NCBI RefSeq assembly: GCF_030816505.1
Contig: NZ_JAUSYB010000001.1
Span: 1,426,001-1,490,000 of the forward strand
DNA length: 64,000 bases
Origin: Microbacterium sp. W4I20
Lineage (GTDB): Bacteria; Actinomycetota; Actinomycetes; Actinomycetales; Microbacteriaceae
Direction: 5' to 3'
The notes beneath the pieces are model-generated. The model was given only the letters and a program-made list of their open reading frames with translations, was not told where the DNA came from and searched no databases. Positions 7,904 through 16,305 of the stretch are shown piece by piece; position 1 is the first letter of the stretch; each line of letters opens with the position of its first letter. The translations under genes were made by a program, and so were the position numbers.

Positions 7904-9364
7904 TCAGCCGGCGGCGAGGGCCTCGACCGGAGCCACCCGCGTCGCCAGTCGAGTCGGGGTCGCGGCGGCGACCAGGGTGAGCACAGCCGTGGCCACCACG
8001 ATGATCGCGATCGGGATCCACGGGATCTGCGGCGCCACGAGCCCGGCGGGGGTGAAGTCGGGCAGCGTCGGGACCGAGCCGAGCAGCGACTGCGCGGCGA
8101 TCCAGCCGTAGACGACACCCAGCACGAGCCCGGTCAGAGTCGCCGCCACCGTGATGTGCGTGGCCTCGAGCAGCACCATGCGCCGCACCTGGCGGTTCGA
8201 CAGACCGATCGAGCGCAGCAGCCCGAGCTCGCGGCGCCGCTGGACGACACCGATCGTGAGCAGATTGACCAGGCCGACCGCGGCGATCACCGCGGAGACC
8301 GCGACGAGCACCATCATGATCGCGGCGAACGCGTCGAACGGAGCGAAGAACTCCTCCGGGATCTCACCGGTCACCTGGCTCATCATCAGGCGCTTGGCCG
8401 ATTCGAGCGCGACGGCGAACATCGTCACCAGGGTGACGCCCATGACCACCCCGATCGCCATCCGCGAGGAGCGCTCCGGGTACCGCAGCGCGTTCTCGGC
8501 GGCGAGTCGGGCGGTCGCGCTCGACCCGAACAACCGACCCACCAGGCGCAGCACCGGAGGCATGAACATGACCGATCCGAGTGCCAGGCCGGTGAACGAC
8601 AGCAGTCCGCCGAAGAACGCGATGACCACGCCGAGCGGCGTCATGAGCCCGATGATCACGCCGCCGGCGAGCAGGACCGCACCGGTGATCAGCAGGATCC
8701 AGGAGCCGACGTGCCGACTCGGCTTGCCGGAGACCTCGTCGTGCGTCCGCTCGACCGAACCGCCGAGTGCCTGCAGCGGCGTCACCGACAGCACGCGACG
8801 CGACCCCGCCCAGGCGGCGGCCCAGGTCGTGAGGGCGACGCCGATGGCCGGCAGCGCGATGAACGGCTGCGCGAGAGAGAAGCCGATCGGATCGTTGGCG
8901 ATCAATTGGGTGCCCACCTGCACGCCCACAGCCGAGATGAGAAGCCCCACGATCAGGCCGATCGCAGCCCCGAGCACCCCGACGATCATGCCCTGTCTGC
9001 CGACCTCGGCCCGCTGGGATCTCGCGGTCGCGCCGATCAGGCGCATCAGGGCGATCTGCCTCGTGCGACCGGCGATGATGGTGGCGAAGGTGTTGGCCGT
9101 GACGATGGCTGCGACGTACATCGCGACCGCAGTCAGCAGCACCGAGAGCAGCGCGACCACGAACGCCAGCGTCTCGCTGTCGCCGATGAACGGGTCGGCC
9201 TGCAGCACCGCTTCGATGTACGCGGTGACCTCGACGAGGATCACGCCGAAGGCGGCGGACAGTCCGGCGACGAGGATGCTGGCGCCCATGCCCCGGTCGC
9301 GGAGCCAGGCGAAGCGCGGTCCGGTCGCCCTCGTCTCGGGGACGACCGTCGCGACCGCGGTCAT
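7904..9364 (-). CDS. MacB/LolC-like ABC transporter permease with FtsX domains
   Basis: A 486-aa membrane protein with two FtsX blocks, each containing membrane helices. The first is near residues 65-165 (TANTFATIIAGRTRQIALMR then LIGAT). The second is near 340-470 (GVVQRRRELGLLRSIGLSNR, then RRMVLLEATHITV). These proteins form mechanotransmission-type exporters or lipoprotein/antimicrobial peptide pumps with a dedicated ATPase. The start ATG (9364) overlaps the ATPase stop by 4 nt, so the two are translationally coupled. The periplasmic domain between TM1 and TM2 seen in classical MacB is absent in this layout. Confidence 0.9.
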   Translation of the reverse strand: MTAVATVVPETRATGPRFAWLRDRGMGASILVAGLSAAFGVILVEVTAYIEAVLQADPFIGDSETLAFVVALLSVLLTAVAMYVAAIVTANTFATIIAGRTRQIALMRLIGATARSQRAEVGRQGMIVGVLGAAIGLIVGLLISAVGVQVGTQLIANDPIGFSLAQPFIALPAIGVALTTWAAAWAGSRRVLSVTPLQALGGSVERTHDEVSGKPSRHVGSWILLITGAVLLAGGVIIGLMTPLGVVIAFFGGLLSFTGLALGSVMFMPPVLRLVGRLFGSSATARLAAENALRYPERSSRMAIGVVMGVTLVTMFAVALESAKRLMMSQVTGEIPEEFFAPFDAFAAIMMVLVAVSAVIAAVGLVNLLTIGVVQRRRELGLLRSIGLSNRQVRRMVLLEATHITVAATLTGLVLGVVYGWIAAQSLLGSVPTLPDFTPAGLVAPQIPWIPIAIIVVATAVLTLVAAATPTRLATRVAPVEALAAG

Positions 9365-10122
9365 GCCGCCACCTCGGCGGCGAGCATGTACGCGGAGATC
9401 TGCTCGGCAGTCTGGCGCGGGTGATCGGCGACGATGCGTCCGTCGCCGAGGTAGAGCACGCGGTCGGCGTGGCTCGCCGCGATGGCGTCGTGCGTGACCA
9501 TGGCGATGGACTGGCCGTGCTCGCGGCTGGCGGTGGCCAGCAGCTGCAGCACCTCTCGGCCCGTCTTGGAGTCGAGGTTGCCGGTGGGCTCGTCGGCGAA
9601 GACGAGGTCGGGCGCGGTGGCGAGTGCGCGGGCGATGGCCACGCGCTGCTGCTGTCCTCCGGAGAGCTGGTGCGGGCGGTGGTTCAGGCGCGAGCCGAGG
9701 CCCAGCGTCTCGATCAGACCGTCGATGCGCGCCCGCTCGATCGCACTGGGGCGACGGCCGTCGAGCTCGAACGGCAGCATGATGTTGCCCAGCGCATCGA
9801 GGGTCGGCACCAGGTTGAACGCCTGGAAGATGAAGCCGACGCGGCGCCGACGGAGGATCGTGAGGTCGAGGTCGCCGAGCCCGGTGATGTCGGTGTCGCC
9901 GATCCAGGCGCGTCCTTCGGTCGGGCTGTCGAGTCCGGCCATGATGTGCATGAGCGTGGACTTGCCCGAGCCGGAGGGCCCCATGATGGCGGTGAACTGT
10001 CCACGGCGGATGCCGACGCTGACGTCGTCGAGTGCGCGGACGGTCCCTTCACCCGAGCCGTAGGTCTTCTTCAGGTGCTGGACGCGGGCGGCGAGCCCGA
10101 GGTCGGTGGTCGTGATCTCCAT
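9361..10122 (-). CDS. MacB/LolD-like ABC transporter ATPase
   Basis: A 253-aa cytoplasmic ATPase that powers the coupled FtsX-type permease. Walker [10 protein letters not shown] lies near residue 50, the Q-loop is in [16 protein letters not shown], the signature is [15 protein letters not shown], and Walker B with the catalytic Glu is [14 protein letters not shown], followed by the H-loop MVTHD. The FQAFNL and EPTGNLDS sequences are typical of the MacB/LolD/FtsE group. TAGCGT stands 6 nt before ATG 10122, so the operon probably starts with a leaderless mRNA. Just upstream on the same strand is a two-component system that could regulate it (inference). Confidence 0.92.
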   Translation of the reverse strand: MEITTTDLGLAARVQHLKKTYGSGEGTVRALDDVSVGIRRGQFTAIMGPSGSGKSTLMHIMAGLDSPTEGRAWIGDTDITGLGDLDLTILRRRRVGFIFQAFNLVPTLDALGNIMLPFELDGRRPSAIERARIDGLIETLGLGSRLNHRPHQLSGGQQQRVAIARALATAPDLVFADEPTGNLDSKTGREVLQLLATASREHGQSIAMVTHDAIAASHADRVLYLGDGRIVADHPRQTAEQISAYMLAAEVAA

Positions 10123-10229
10123 GCTTTCACGCTATTTCCGGCACCAGTGTCGCCGCGTCGCCCGGAGGAGGCATCCGTCGTACATCGCAAGGATGATCCC
10201 GCTCCTCCCGTCGACCCGCTCCTTTATGT

Positions 10230-10290
10230 GCGAGCCGCCCCTCTATGCACGGACGCAACGGGGCGGCCCGTACCGAAAGGGGCGGCTCGC
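10230..10290 (-). terminator. Intergenic hairpin with two alternative pairings
   Basis: Arms GCGAGCCGCCCCT (10230-10242) and AGGGGCGGCTCGC (10278-10290) pair perfectly over 13 bp. The same left arm can instead pair with GGGGCGGC at 10260-10267 (8 bp, 10234-10241). Only one can form at a time. It lies just after the response regulator stop and before the ATPase promoter. A terminator is the plain reading; the duplicated right arm would allow a switch, which is speculative. Confidence 0.65.
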
Positions 10291-10294
10291 GCAG

Positions 10295-10930
10295 TCAGGC
10301 GAGGCCGTGCTCGAACGCGAAAACGACCAGCTGCACCCGGTCGCGCAGTGCGAGCTTCGTGAGGATGCGACTGATGTGGGTCTTCACGGTGGCTTCGCTC
10401 AGGTACTCGCGCCCGGCGATCTCGGCGTTCGACAGCCCGCGGGCGGCGAGCGCGAAGATCTCCCGCTCGCGATCGGTGAGGTCGGCGTACTGCGGCGGCA
10501 CTGGCTTGGGCGCCTCGGCGAAGTGCTCGAACAGGTCGCGGGTGGCGGATGCCGCGATCACGCTGGATCCGGCGTGCACGGTGCGGATCGCGGCGAGCAG
10601 GAACTCCGGATCGGCATCTTTGAGGAGGAAGCCGCTCGCCCCCTGCCGGATCGCGCGGGCCGCGGCCTCGTCGAGGTCGAAGGTGGTGAGCATGACGATG
10701 CGCGGAGGATCCGGTCGGGTGAGGATCTCGGCGGTCGCCGTGAGGCCGTCCATCACCGGCATCCGGATGTCCATCAGCACCACGTCGGGGCGGCTGGTGC
10801 GCACGACCTCGAGCGCCTCCTGCCCGTTGCCGGCTTCGCCGACCACTTCGAGGTCCGGTTGCGAGGCGACCAGCATGCGGATGCCGGCCCGGAACAGCGC
10901 CTGATCGTCGACGAGGACGACTCTGATCAT
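10295..10930 (-). CDS. NarL/LuxR-family response regulator
   Basis: A 211-aa two-domain regulator. The receiver domain (about 1-120) has acidic residues D8 and D9, the phospho-acceptor D54 in VVLMDIRMP, a conserved Thr in MLTTFD, and a Lys in FLLKDADPE. The C-terminal LuxR-type helix-turn-helix (about 145-205) reads LTDREREIFALAARGLSNAE then TVKTHISRILTKL. It is phosphorylated by the histidine kinase encoded 28 nt upstream. It likely controls genes nearby such as the MacB-like exporter downstream, an inference from position. Confidence 0.95.
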   Translation of the reverse strand: MIRVVLVDDQALFRAGIRMLVASQPDLEVVGEAGNGQEALEVVRTSRPDVVLMDIRMPVMDGLTATAEILTRPDPPRIVMLTTFDLDEAAARAIRQGASGFLLKDADPEFLLAAIRTVHAGSSVIAASATRDLFEHFAEAPKPVPPQYADLTDREREIFALAARGLSNAEIAGREYLSEATVKTHISRILTKLALRDRVQLVVFAFEHGLA

Positions 10931-10958
10931 GCGTGCTCTCCCTGGTCCTGCGATTGCG

Positions 10959-12155
10959 TCACTGTCCGAGCCCGAGATCAGCCGAGGCGGCGATCGGGAG
11001 CGAGCCGCTCACGACGAACTGCGCGCCCCGACGCTCGGCTTGCAGACTACCGCCGACGAGCTGGGCACGCTCGCGCATGCCGATGAGGCCGTGTCCGCCC
11101 CCGGCGGCCGGCGCGTCGCCGACGACCGTGTTGCGCACCTCGATGTCGACCCGGTCGGGCAGCCAGCTGAGATGCACGTGCACCGTGCCGTCGCCGTGCC
11201 GGATCGCATTGGTGAGCGCCTCCTGGAGGATGCGGTACACCGCCAGCTGGATCGCGCCCGGCGGCTCCCCCGGCGGCATCGGGTCCACCGTGACGAGCGG
11301 CTCGACACCCGCCTGGCGCACCTGCGCGAAGAGCGCCTCGAGGTCGGCGAGGGTCGGTTGCGGGCCGTCGCCCTGACGGTGGCGGAGCTGGGTGAGCAGC
11401 ATCCGCACGTCGCTCAACGCGCCCCGCGCGGTCTGGGCGATCGTGCCGAGCGCCTCCGTGGCCATCTCGGGCTTCGTGGCCGCGACGTAGCGGGCTCCGT
11501 CTGCCTGGGCGATCACGACGGCGAGGGAGTGGGCGACGATGTCGTGCATGTCCCGCGCGATGCGCACGCGCTCCTGCTCCTCCGCAGCGACCGACTCCGC
11601 CTGCAGCTGTGCCGAGCGGGTACGCCGCGACCGCAGCACGACCCGCCAGAGAAGACCGCACACCCACGCGAAGCCCAGGGCGAGGACCGAGACTATGAGG
11701 AGCAGCACGCCGCCGGTGAGCTGGTCCCAGCCACTGCCGGAGCCGAACGCGACGCCGCTCACCAGCACCATGTACGCCGCGGCGATCAGACCGCCGACCA
11801 GCGTCGAGGCGAAGCCGAGCCAGAGTACGCGCTGCGTTCCCCAGGCCGCCGTCGCGTAGAGCACGAGCAGGATCGCCAGGTCGATCGGAAGCGGACCGAA
11901 CCCCGCCAGCATCTGCACCAGCGCACCCGCCCACGCGGCGCCGAGCGCCAGCCCCGGAGCCAGTCGGCCGATCGCCACACCGCCGAACATGAGGATGCCC
12001 GCGACGACCACCGCGCCGACGCTCGTCCCCTGGATGACGGTTCCGCCGGTGGTGGGACCGTAGAACACGACGGACGTCGGTGTCAGGAGGAGGAAGAGCA
12101 GCGCCGCCCCGATGATGTCGAGGATCAGCGCCGTGCGAGAGAGCGGGCGGATCAC
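10959..12155 (-). CDS. DesK/NarX-type sensor histidine kinase
   Basis: A 398-aa membrane sensor. The N-terminal half has about five or six membrane helices and no large extracellular domain. The dimerisation/phospho-acceptor segment is RIARDMHDIVAHSLAVVIAQ with the phospho-His at residue 204 (HisKA_3 type). A C-terminal HATPase_c domain shows LTNAIRHG (N-box) and GGGHGLIGMRERAQLVGG (G-boxes). The start is GTG at 12155 with TAGCGT 6 nt upstream; the purine-rich GGGGGA spacer could also act as a Shine-Dalgarno. Paired with the response regulator 28 nt downstream. Signal unknown, possibly membrane-borne. Confidence 0.93.
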   Translation of the reverse strand: MIRPLSRTALILDIIGAALLFLLLTPTSVVFYGPTTGGTVIQGTSVGAVVVAGILMFGGVAIGRLAPGLALGAAWAGALVQMLAGFGPLPIDLAILLVLYATAAWGTQRVLWLGFASTLVGGLIAAAYMVLVSGVAFGSGSGWDQLTGGVLLLIVSVLALGFAWVCGLLWRVVLRSRRTRSAQLQAESVAAEEQERVRIARDMHDIVAHSLAVVIAQADGARYVAATKPEMATEALGTIAQTARGALSDVRMLLTQLRHRQGDGPQPTLADLEALFAQVRQAGVEPLVTVDPMPPGEPPGAIQLAVYRILQEALTNAIRHGDGTVHVHLSWLPDRVDIEVRNTVVGDAPAAGGGHGLIGMRERAQLVGGSLQAERRGAQFVVSGSLPIAASADLGLGQ

Positions 12156-12213
12156 TCCCCCACGCTACGCGAGCGCCTCGCGACCGGCATCCGTCTGGAG
12201 ATGTATCCCGCGC

Positions 12214-13005
12214 TTAGACCCGGCAGAGGATCTCGCCGTGCGGCACGACGAACCAGCCGTCGCCGTCATCGGCCCAGCGCTTCCAGGCGTCGCTGATGTC
12301 CTGGAGGTCGGCCGGAGTCGCCATCCCGCTGTCGACGAGCTGACGCGTCAGCGCGGACTCGAGGATGCGGTCGGCCCACATCCCACCCCACCACGCACGC
12401 TCGGCGGGCGTTGCGTAGCACCAGGTGGATGCCGTCGCCGTGACGTCCTCGAAGCCCGCAGCGCGCGCCCAGGACAGCAGCCGCCTCCCGGCATCCGGCT
12501 CACCTCCGTTGGCCCGGGCCGCACGGCGGTACAGATCGAGCCAGCGGTCGAGCTCGGGCAGCACCGGGAACCACAGGAAGCCTGCGTAGTCGGCGTCGCG
12601 GGCGGCGACGATGCCTCCGGGCGCGGTGACTCGCCGCATCTCGCGGAGGGCCTGCACGGGATCGGCGACGTGCTGCAGCACCTGGTGCGCGTGCACCACG
12701 TCGAAGGACTCGTCGGAGAAGGTGAGCGCATGCACGTCCTCGACCGAGAAGTCGAGGTTCGTGACGCCGCGCGCGGCGGCGAGATCGCGCGACAGGGACA
12801 GGACGTCGTCATCGATCTCGGTGGCCGTGACGTGGGCGACGACTCCGGCGAAATCGAGGGTGATCGTTCCGGGGCCGGCGCCGATGTCGAGAAGACGCGT
12901 CGTGTCTGTGAGATGCGGGCGCAGGTAGGCGGCGGAGTTCGCGATGTCGCGCACGTTGTGCGACCGGAGGACGGACTCGTGGTGTCCGTGCGTGTAGGAA
13001 GCCAT
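12214..13005 (-). CDS. Class I SAM-dependent methyltransferase
   Basis: A 263-aa methyltransferase of the UbiE/COQ5-like group. Motif I is LLDIGAGPGTITLDFA (about 38-53), the acidic post-I residue is in VTATEIDDDVL, motif II is in ESFDVVHAHQVLQHV, and motif III in LREMRRVTAPGGIVAARD. The C-terminal half (aromatic-rich, WYATPAERAWWGGMWADR-like) probably forms the substrate pocket. The start ATG at 13005 follows CAGACT by 7 nt; this -10 box lies inside the last codons of the upstream gene. The acceptor molecule is unknown. Confidence 0.88.
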   Translation of the reverse strand: MASYTHGHHESVLRSHNVRDIANSAAYLRPHLTDTTRLLDIGAGPGTITLDFAGVVAHVTATEIDDDVLSLSRDLAAARGVTNLDFSVEDVHALTFSDESFDVVHAHQVLQHVADPVQALREMRRVTAPGGIVAARDADYAGFLWFPVLPELDRWLDLYRRAARANGGEPDAGRRLLSWARAAGFEDVTATASTWCYATPAERAWWGGMWADRILESALTRQLVDSGMATPADLQDISDAWKRWADDGDGWFVVPHGEILCRV

Positions 13006-13022
13006 GCGCCTCAGTCTGGCAG
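13002..13022 (-). repeat. 21-bp duplicated promoter/start module, copy 1
   Basis: Positions 13002-13022 are identical to 14090-14110. On the minus strand each copy carries CAGACT, the 7-nt spacer GAGGCGC, the ATG and one further base. This copy also contains the stop codon of the upstream P-loop gene (TGA, 13013-13011). Confidence 0.8.
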
Positions 13023-14093
13023 CAGCGCCGTGATCCTCGCCGCCACGTCGGCCACTGTTGCGCCGGACGTGTCGACGAGAAGCTCGCCTTCGCGCAGCGG
13101 CCATCGGCGCTGGCGTGAGCCCTGCATGACCACGTCCTCGATCATCGACGAGGATGCCCCGATGAGGTCGTCGCCGGCCAGCGATGCGCCGTCGGCCGCG
13201 GCACGACGGTGCGCGCGCTCGCGACGTGCCGTCTCGTCGGCGTCGAGTCGGAAGAAACGCACGTCCGCCTCGGGGAACGCCGCACGAACGTCGTCCGGAC
13301 CGATCTCGAGCGGCGCGACCGCGACCAGCGTCCGCGCACCGATGGCCGCGAAGGTCCGCTGCAGCGTACTCGTGTTCTGCAGCCCGACCGTGCGGTCGAT
13401 GTTCCAGGCGAAAGCCAGCTGGGCGACGTCGATGAAGCCCGTGCGTCGCTGCTCGCGCCAGAGGCCGCTCGCGACCTCCCAGCCGACTCGCGAGGATCCG
13501 GCGCACCGCGGGCCGGTGACCCAGATCACGCGCTCGGTCGTGTCGGATGCCGGGGGTGCCAGCTCCGGCGCAGGCACCGCCATCCCCGTCGCCCCGCCGT
13601 CGAGCACCGCCGCCCAGCGGTCGAGCACCGCACGCTCGGTCGCCTCGACCGTGCACCCATCGGTCTCGAGCATCGACCACGCGGGGTGGGCAGCTTCCGT
13701 CTCCCGCGTACCGATAGCGAGCACGTCGTCGACCTGCTCCTGGGCCCAGCGGCGAGGCGCCAGGCGTGTCCGTCTCGTCGCCTCCGAAGCCCGCAGCCAG
13801 AGGGAGACCGTCGGATGACCGTTGCCCGGCGGCGGCTCGGCGGGATCGGCGACGCCGGAGACGACGAGTCGCTCGATGCCCGCCTCGTCGAGCCGCGCGA
13901 TGAGGCGCACGAGAGCGGTCTCCTTGAGTGCCCAGCGGTCGGGGTCGTCGGCCGGAGCGGGATAGCACATGCCCAACTGATCGATATCGAGGTAGCCGAC
14001 GGGCGCACCCGTCCCCGCCGACTTGCGGGCCGCTGCCCATGCGACGGTGCTCTTCCCGACGCCGGGCACCCCCGCCAACCGCAGCACGTCCAT
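13011..14093 (-). CDS. Protein with two P-loop kinase-like domains
   Basis: A 360-aa cytoplasmic protein with two nucleotide-kinase-like halves. The first has a full Walker A, GVPGVGKST, at residues 8-16 followed by YLDIDQLGMCYPAP. The second, from about residue 190, has a similar but degenerate loop (WVTGPRCAGSSRVGW, no Lys) followed by FIDVAQLAFAWN, mirroring the first half. It therefore looks like an internal duplication in which only the N-terminal site keeps the canonical lysine. No substrate signature is clear. The ATG at 14093 is preceded by CAGACT with a 7-nt spacer, identical to the start region of the next gene. Confidence 0.75.
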   Translation of the reverse strand: MDVLRLAGVPGVGKSTVAWAAARKSAGTGAPVGYLDIDQLGMCYPAPADDPDRWALKETALVRLIARLDEAGIERLVVSGVADPAEPPPGNGHPTVSLWLRASEATRRTRLAPRRWAQEQVDDVLAIGTRETEAAHPAWSMLETDGCTVEATERAVLDRWAAVLDGGATGMAVPAPELAPPASDTTERVIWVTGPRCAGSSRVGWEVASGLWREQRRTGFIDVAQLAFAWNIDRTVGLQNTSTLQRTFAAIGARTLVAVAPLEIGPDDVRAAFPEADVRFFRLDADETARRERAHRRAAADGASLAGDDLIGASSSMIEDVVMQGSRQRRWPLREGELLVDTSGATVADVAARITALLPD

Positions 14094-14110
14094 GCGCCTC
14101 AGTCTGGCAG
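14090..14110 (-). repeat. 21-bp duplicated promoter/start module, copy 2
   Basis: Identical to 13002-13022. It carries CAGACT, the spacer GAGGCGC and the ATG of the P-loop gene on the minus strand. Two consecutive genes thus share the same leaderless start module. Confidence 0.8.
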
Positions 14111-14130
14111 GCCCGCCTCGATCACCGCCC

Positions 14131-15291
14131 TCACTGCAGTCCTGCGACCGCCCGCCGGATCGCCTCGCGGTCGGGCTTCCCTGACACGAGCGTCTGCAGC
14201 TCGTCGACCAGGATGAGCCGCGCGGGTCTCGCCGGGGCGCCGATCTCCTCGGCGACGGCGTCGCGCGCGTGCTCGAGCTGCTCGGCCTCGCTGCGCCGGA
14301 GCGCCTCGCCTCTGGCGGCGACGATGACCGATGCCTCGCCCCAGCGCGCATCCTCGACACCGACGACGACGGCACCCGCGAGTCCGGGGATGCGACGCAC
14401 GATCTTCTCCACACGATCGAGCGAGATGTTGATGCCACCCGACACGATGACGTTGTCGGCACGGCCGTGCACCCGCACGACGTCGTTCTCCACGATGCCC
14501 AGATCGCCGGTGCGATACCAGCGGATGCCGTGCTCATCGCGCACGAACATGCGCGCGGTCAGGGCGTCGTCACCGAGATACCCCTCCGCGAGCATCGGGC
14601 CCGCGATGCGGAGCTCGCCGTCGACGACGCGGACGCCGGTGGTGTCGAGCGGTACGCCGTCGTACACGCATCCACCGCTCGTCTCGGTCGAGCCGTAGGT
14701 GCGCACGAGCCGCACGCCGAGATCGGCCGCCTGCTCGCGCAGCGGCTCCGGTAGCGACTGGCCGCCCACGAGGATCGCACGGTAGGCCTGCAGCGCTGCG
14801 CGCACCGCGGTCTCGTCGGCGGCATCGAGCAGCGTCGCGATCTGGGCGGGGACGAGAGAGGTGAACAGCTCGGGGATGCCGGTGGTGGAGCCGGCCGCAG
14901 GACGCAGCATCGCCAGCGTCGCCTCGGCGAACGACCGCGGCGAGAACCGACCGTCGATGGTCGCCGGCTCCGTGCCCGCCAGGATCGAGCGGACCAGCAC
15001 TTGGAGCCCCGCCACATAGCCCGCGGGCAGCGCGAGCAGCCAGCGGCCGCTGCCGATGCGGGCGGCGGTCGCCTCCGCGCTCGCCCGCAATGCGTCCGCA
15101 CTCAGGGCGACCCGTTTGGGGATGCCGCTCGACCCCGACGTTGCGATGACCACCGCGATGCCGTCGGGCACCTCATCGGGGCTCCCCGCGAGCATCCCGA
15201 ATCCCACGGCCGGTCCGGCCTCGAGCGCGCGCTGCAGAACGGGCCGCAGCAGGGTCGGATCTTCCGCATCCGTCGGGATCAGAACGGTCAT
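14131..15291 (-). CDS. menE: o-Succinylbenzoate-CoA ligase (MenE)
   Basis: Activates o-succinylbenzoate to its CoA thioester in menaquinone synthesis. The 386-aa protein is the short actinobacterial form of the AMP-forming ligase superfamily. The phosphate-binding loop TSGSSGIPK is at residues 51-59. Later motifs are VRTYGSTETSGG, WYRTGDLG, GRADNVIVSGGINI and the C-terminal SGKPDRE containing the catalytic lysine. It lies 18 nt after menB on the same strand, so menB-menE form one transcript. menC is 4 kb away on the opposite strand. The identification rests on motifs plus context and is firm. Confidence 0.92.
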   Translation of the reverse strand: MTVLIPTDAEDPTLLRPVLQRALEAGPAVGFGMLAGSPDEVPDGIAVVIATSGSSGIPKRVALSADALRASAEATAARIGSGRWLLALPAGYVAGLQVLVRSILAGTEPATIDGRFSPRSFAEATLAMLRPAAGSTTGIPELFTSLVPAQIATLLDAADETAVRAALQAYRAILVGGQSLPEPLREQAADLGVRLVRTYGSTETSGGCVYDGVPLDTTGVRVVDGELRIAGPMLAEGYLGDDALTARMFVRDEHGIRWYRTGDLGIVENDVVRVHGRADNVIVSGGINISLDRVEKIVRRIPGLAGAVVVGVEDARWGEASVIVAARGEALRRSEAEQLEHARDAVAEEIGAPARPARLILVDELQTLVSGKPDREAIRRAVAGLQ

Positions 15292-15309
15292 GTGCGCATC
15301 GCCCCGGCC

Positions 15310-16221
15310 TCAGTAGTGCCAGGGGAACGACGACCAGTCCGGGTCGCGCTTCTCGAGGAACGAGTCGCGACCCTCGACGGCCTCGTCGGTGCCGTAGGCC
15401 AGACGCGTCGCCTCACCGGCGAACACCTGCTGGCCGACCAGCCCGTCGTCGACGGCGTTGAAGGCGAACTTCAGCATGCGGATCGCCGTCGGCGACTTGG
15501 TCAGCACGGTGCGCGCCATCTTCAGCGCCTCGCGCTCGAGGTCGGCGTGCGGGACGACCCGGTTGACGGCTCCGGCCTCGTAGGCGCGCTGCGCGGAGTA
15601 CTCCTCGGCGAGGAAGAACACCTCGCGGGCGAACTTCTGCCCGGTCTGCCGAGCCATGTACGCGGAGCCGTATCCGGCGTCGAAGCTGCCGACGTCGGCA
15701 TCCGTCTGCTTGAAACGCGCCTCCTCAGCCGAAGCGATCGTCAGGTCGCACACGACGTGCAGCGAGTGCCCTCCGCCGGCCGCCCACCCGGGGACGACCG
15801 CGATGACGACCTTCGGCATGAAGCGGATCAGGCGTTGTACCTCGAGGATGTGCAGCCGGCCGCCGCGCGCGGCATCCTGCACCACCGTCTCGGATTCGGA
15901 GTACTTGTACCCGTCGCGTCCGCGGATGCGCTGATCGCCGCCGGAGCAGAACGCCCAGCCGCCGTCCTTCGGGCTCGGCCCGTTCCCGGTGAGCAGCACC
16001 GCACCGATCCTCGAGTCCTGGCGGGCGATGTCGAGCGCTCGGTACAGCTCGTCGACGGTGTGCGGACGGAAGGCGTTCCGCACCTCCGGCCGGTTGAACG
16101 CGATGCGGGCGACACCGCCGTCGTGGGTGACATGCGCGGTGATGTCGGTGTAGTCCTCGGCACCGGGCGCGAGCACCCATTCGGCCGGGTCGAACAGATC
16201 GGAGACGGATGCGGTGGTCAC
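15310..16221 (-). CDS. menB: 1,4-Dihydroxy-2-naphthoyl-CoA synthase (MenB)
   Basis: Crotonase-family enzyme that closes the naphthoquinone ring of menaquinone. The 303-aa protein has VARIAFNRPEVRNAFRPHTV, FCSGGDQRIRGRDGY (oxyanion region), VPGWAAGGGHSLHVVCDLTI, then DVGSFDAGYGSAYMAR and the C-terminal DWSSFPWHY ending typical of MenB. I choose GTG 16221, because TAGGGT lies 7 nt upstream; an alternative GTG at 16230 would leave only a few bases after the -10 box. A strong hairpin with a plus-strand T-run separates it from the gene to the right. Confidence 0.95.
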   Translation of the reverse strand: MTTASVSDLFDPAEWVLAPGAEDYTDITAHVTHDGGVARIAFNRPEVRNAFRPHTVDELYRALDIARQDSRIGAVLLTGNGPSPKDGGWAFCSGGDQRIRGRDGYKYSESETVVQDAARGGRLHILEVQRLIRFMPKVVIAVVPGWAAGGGHSLHVVCDLTIASAEEARFKQTDADVGSFDAGYGSAYMARQTGQKFAREVFFLAEEYSAQRAYEAGAVNRVVPHADLEREALKMARTVLTKSPTAIRMLKFAFNAVDDGLVGQQVFAGEATRLAYGTDEAVEGRDSFLEKRDPDWSSFPWHY

Positions 16222-16257
16222 GGCATCCACCCTATTCCCCGGCCTCCGAGAACGACG

Positions 16258-16292
16258 GAGCGCCGCCTCCCGAGGGAGACGGCGCTCTTTTT
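16258..16292 (+). terminator. Hairpin with T-run (plus-strand orientation)
   Basis: Arms 16258-16270 and 16275-16287 pair over 13 bp with one G-T wobble, and five T follow on the plus strand. It lies between two minus-strand genes, so the T-run is on the wrong side for the gene that ends at 16306. It may stop minus transcripts without a U-tail, or stop antisense transcription running from the menB side. Confidence 0.7.
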
Positions 16293-16305
16293 CGTGCGGA
16301 TGCTG

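Noticed and set aside
7685..9424. Plus-strand frame of 579 codons opposite the FtsX permease
   Set aside because: His/Arg/Asp-rich shadow; the minus-strand frame carries membrane helices and FtsX motifs and is coupled to the ATPase.
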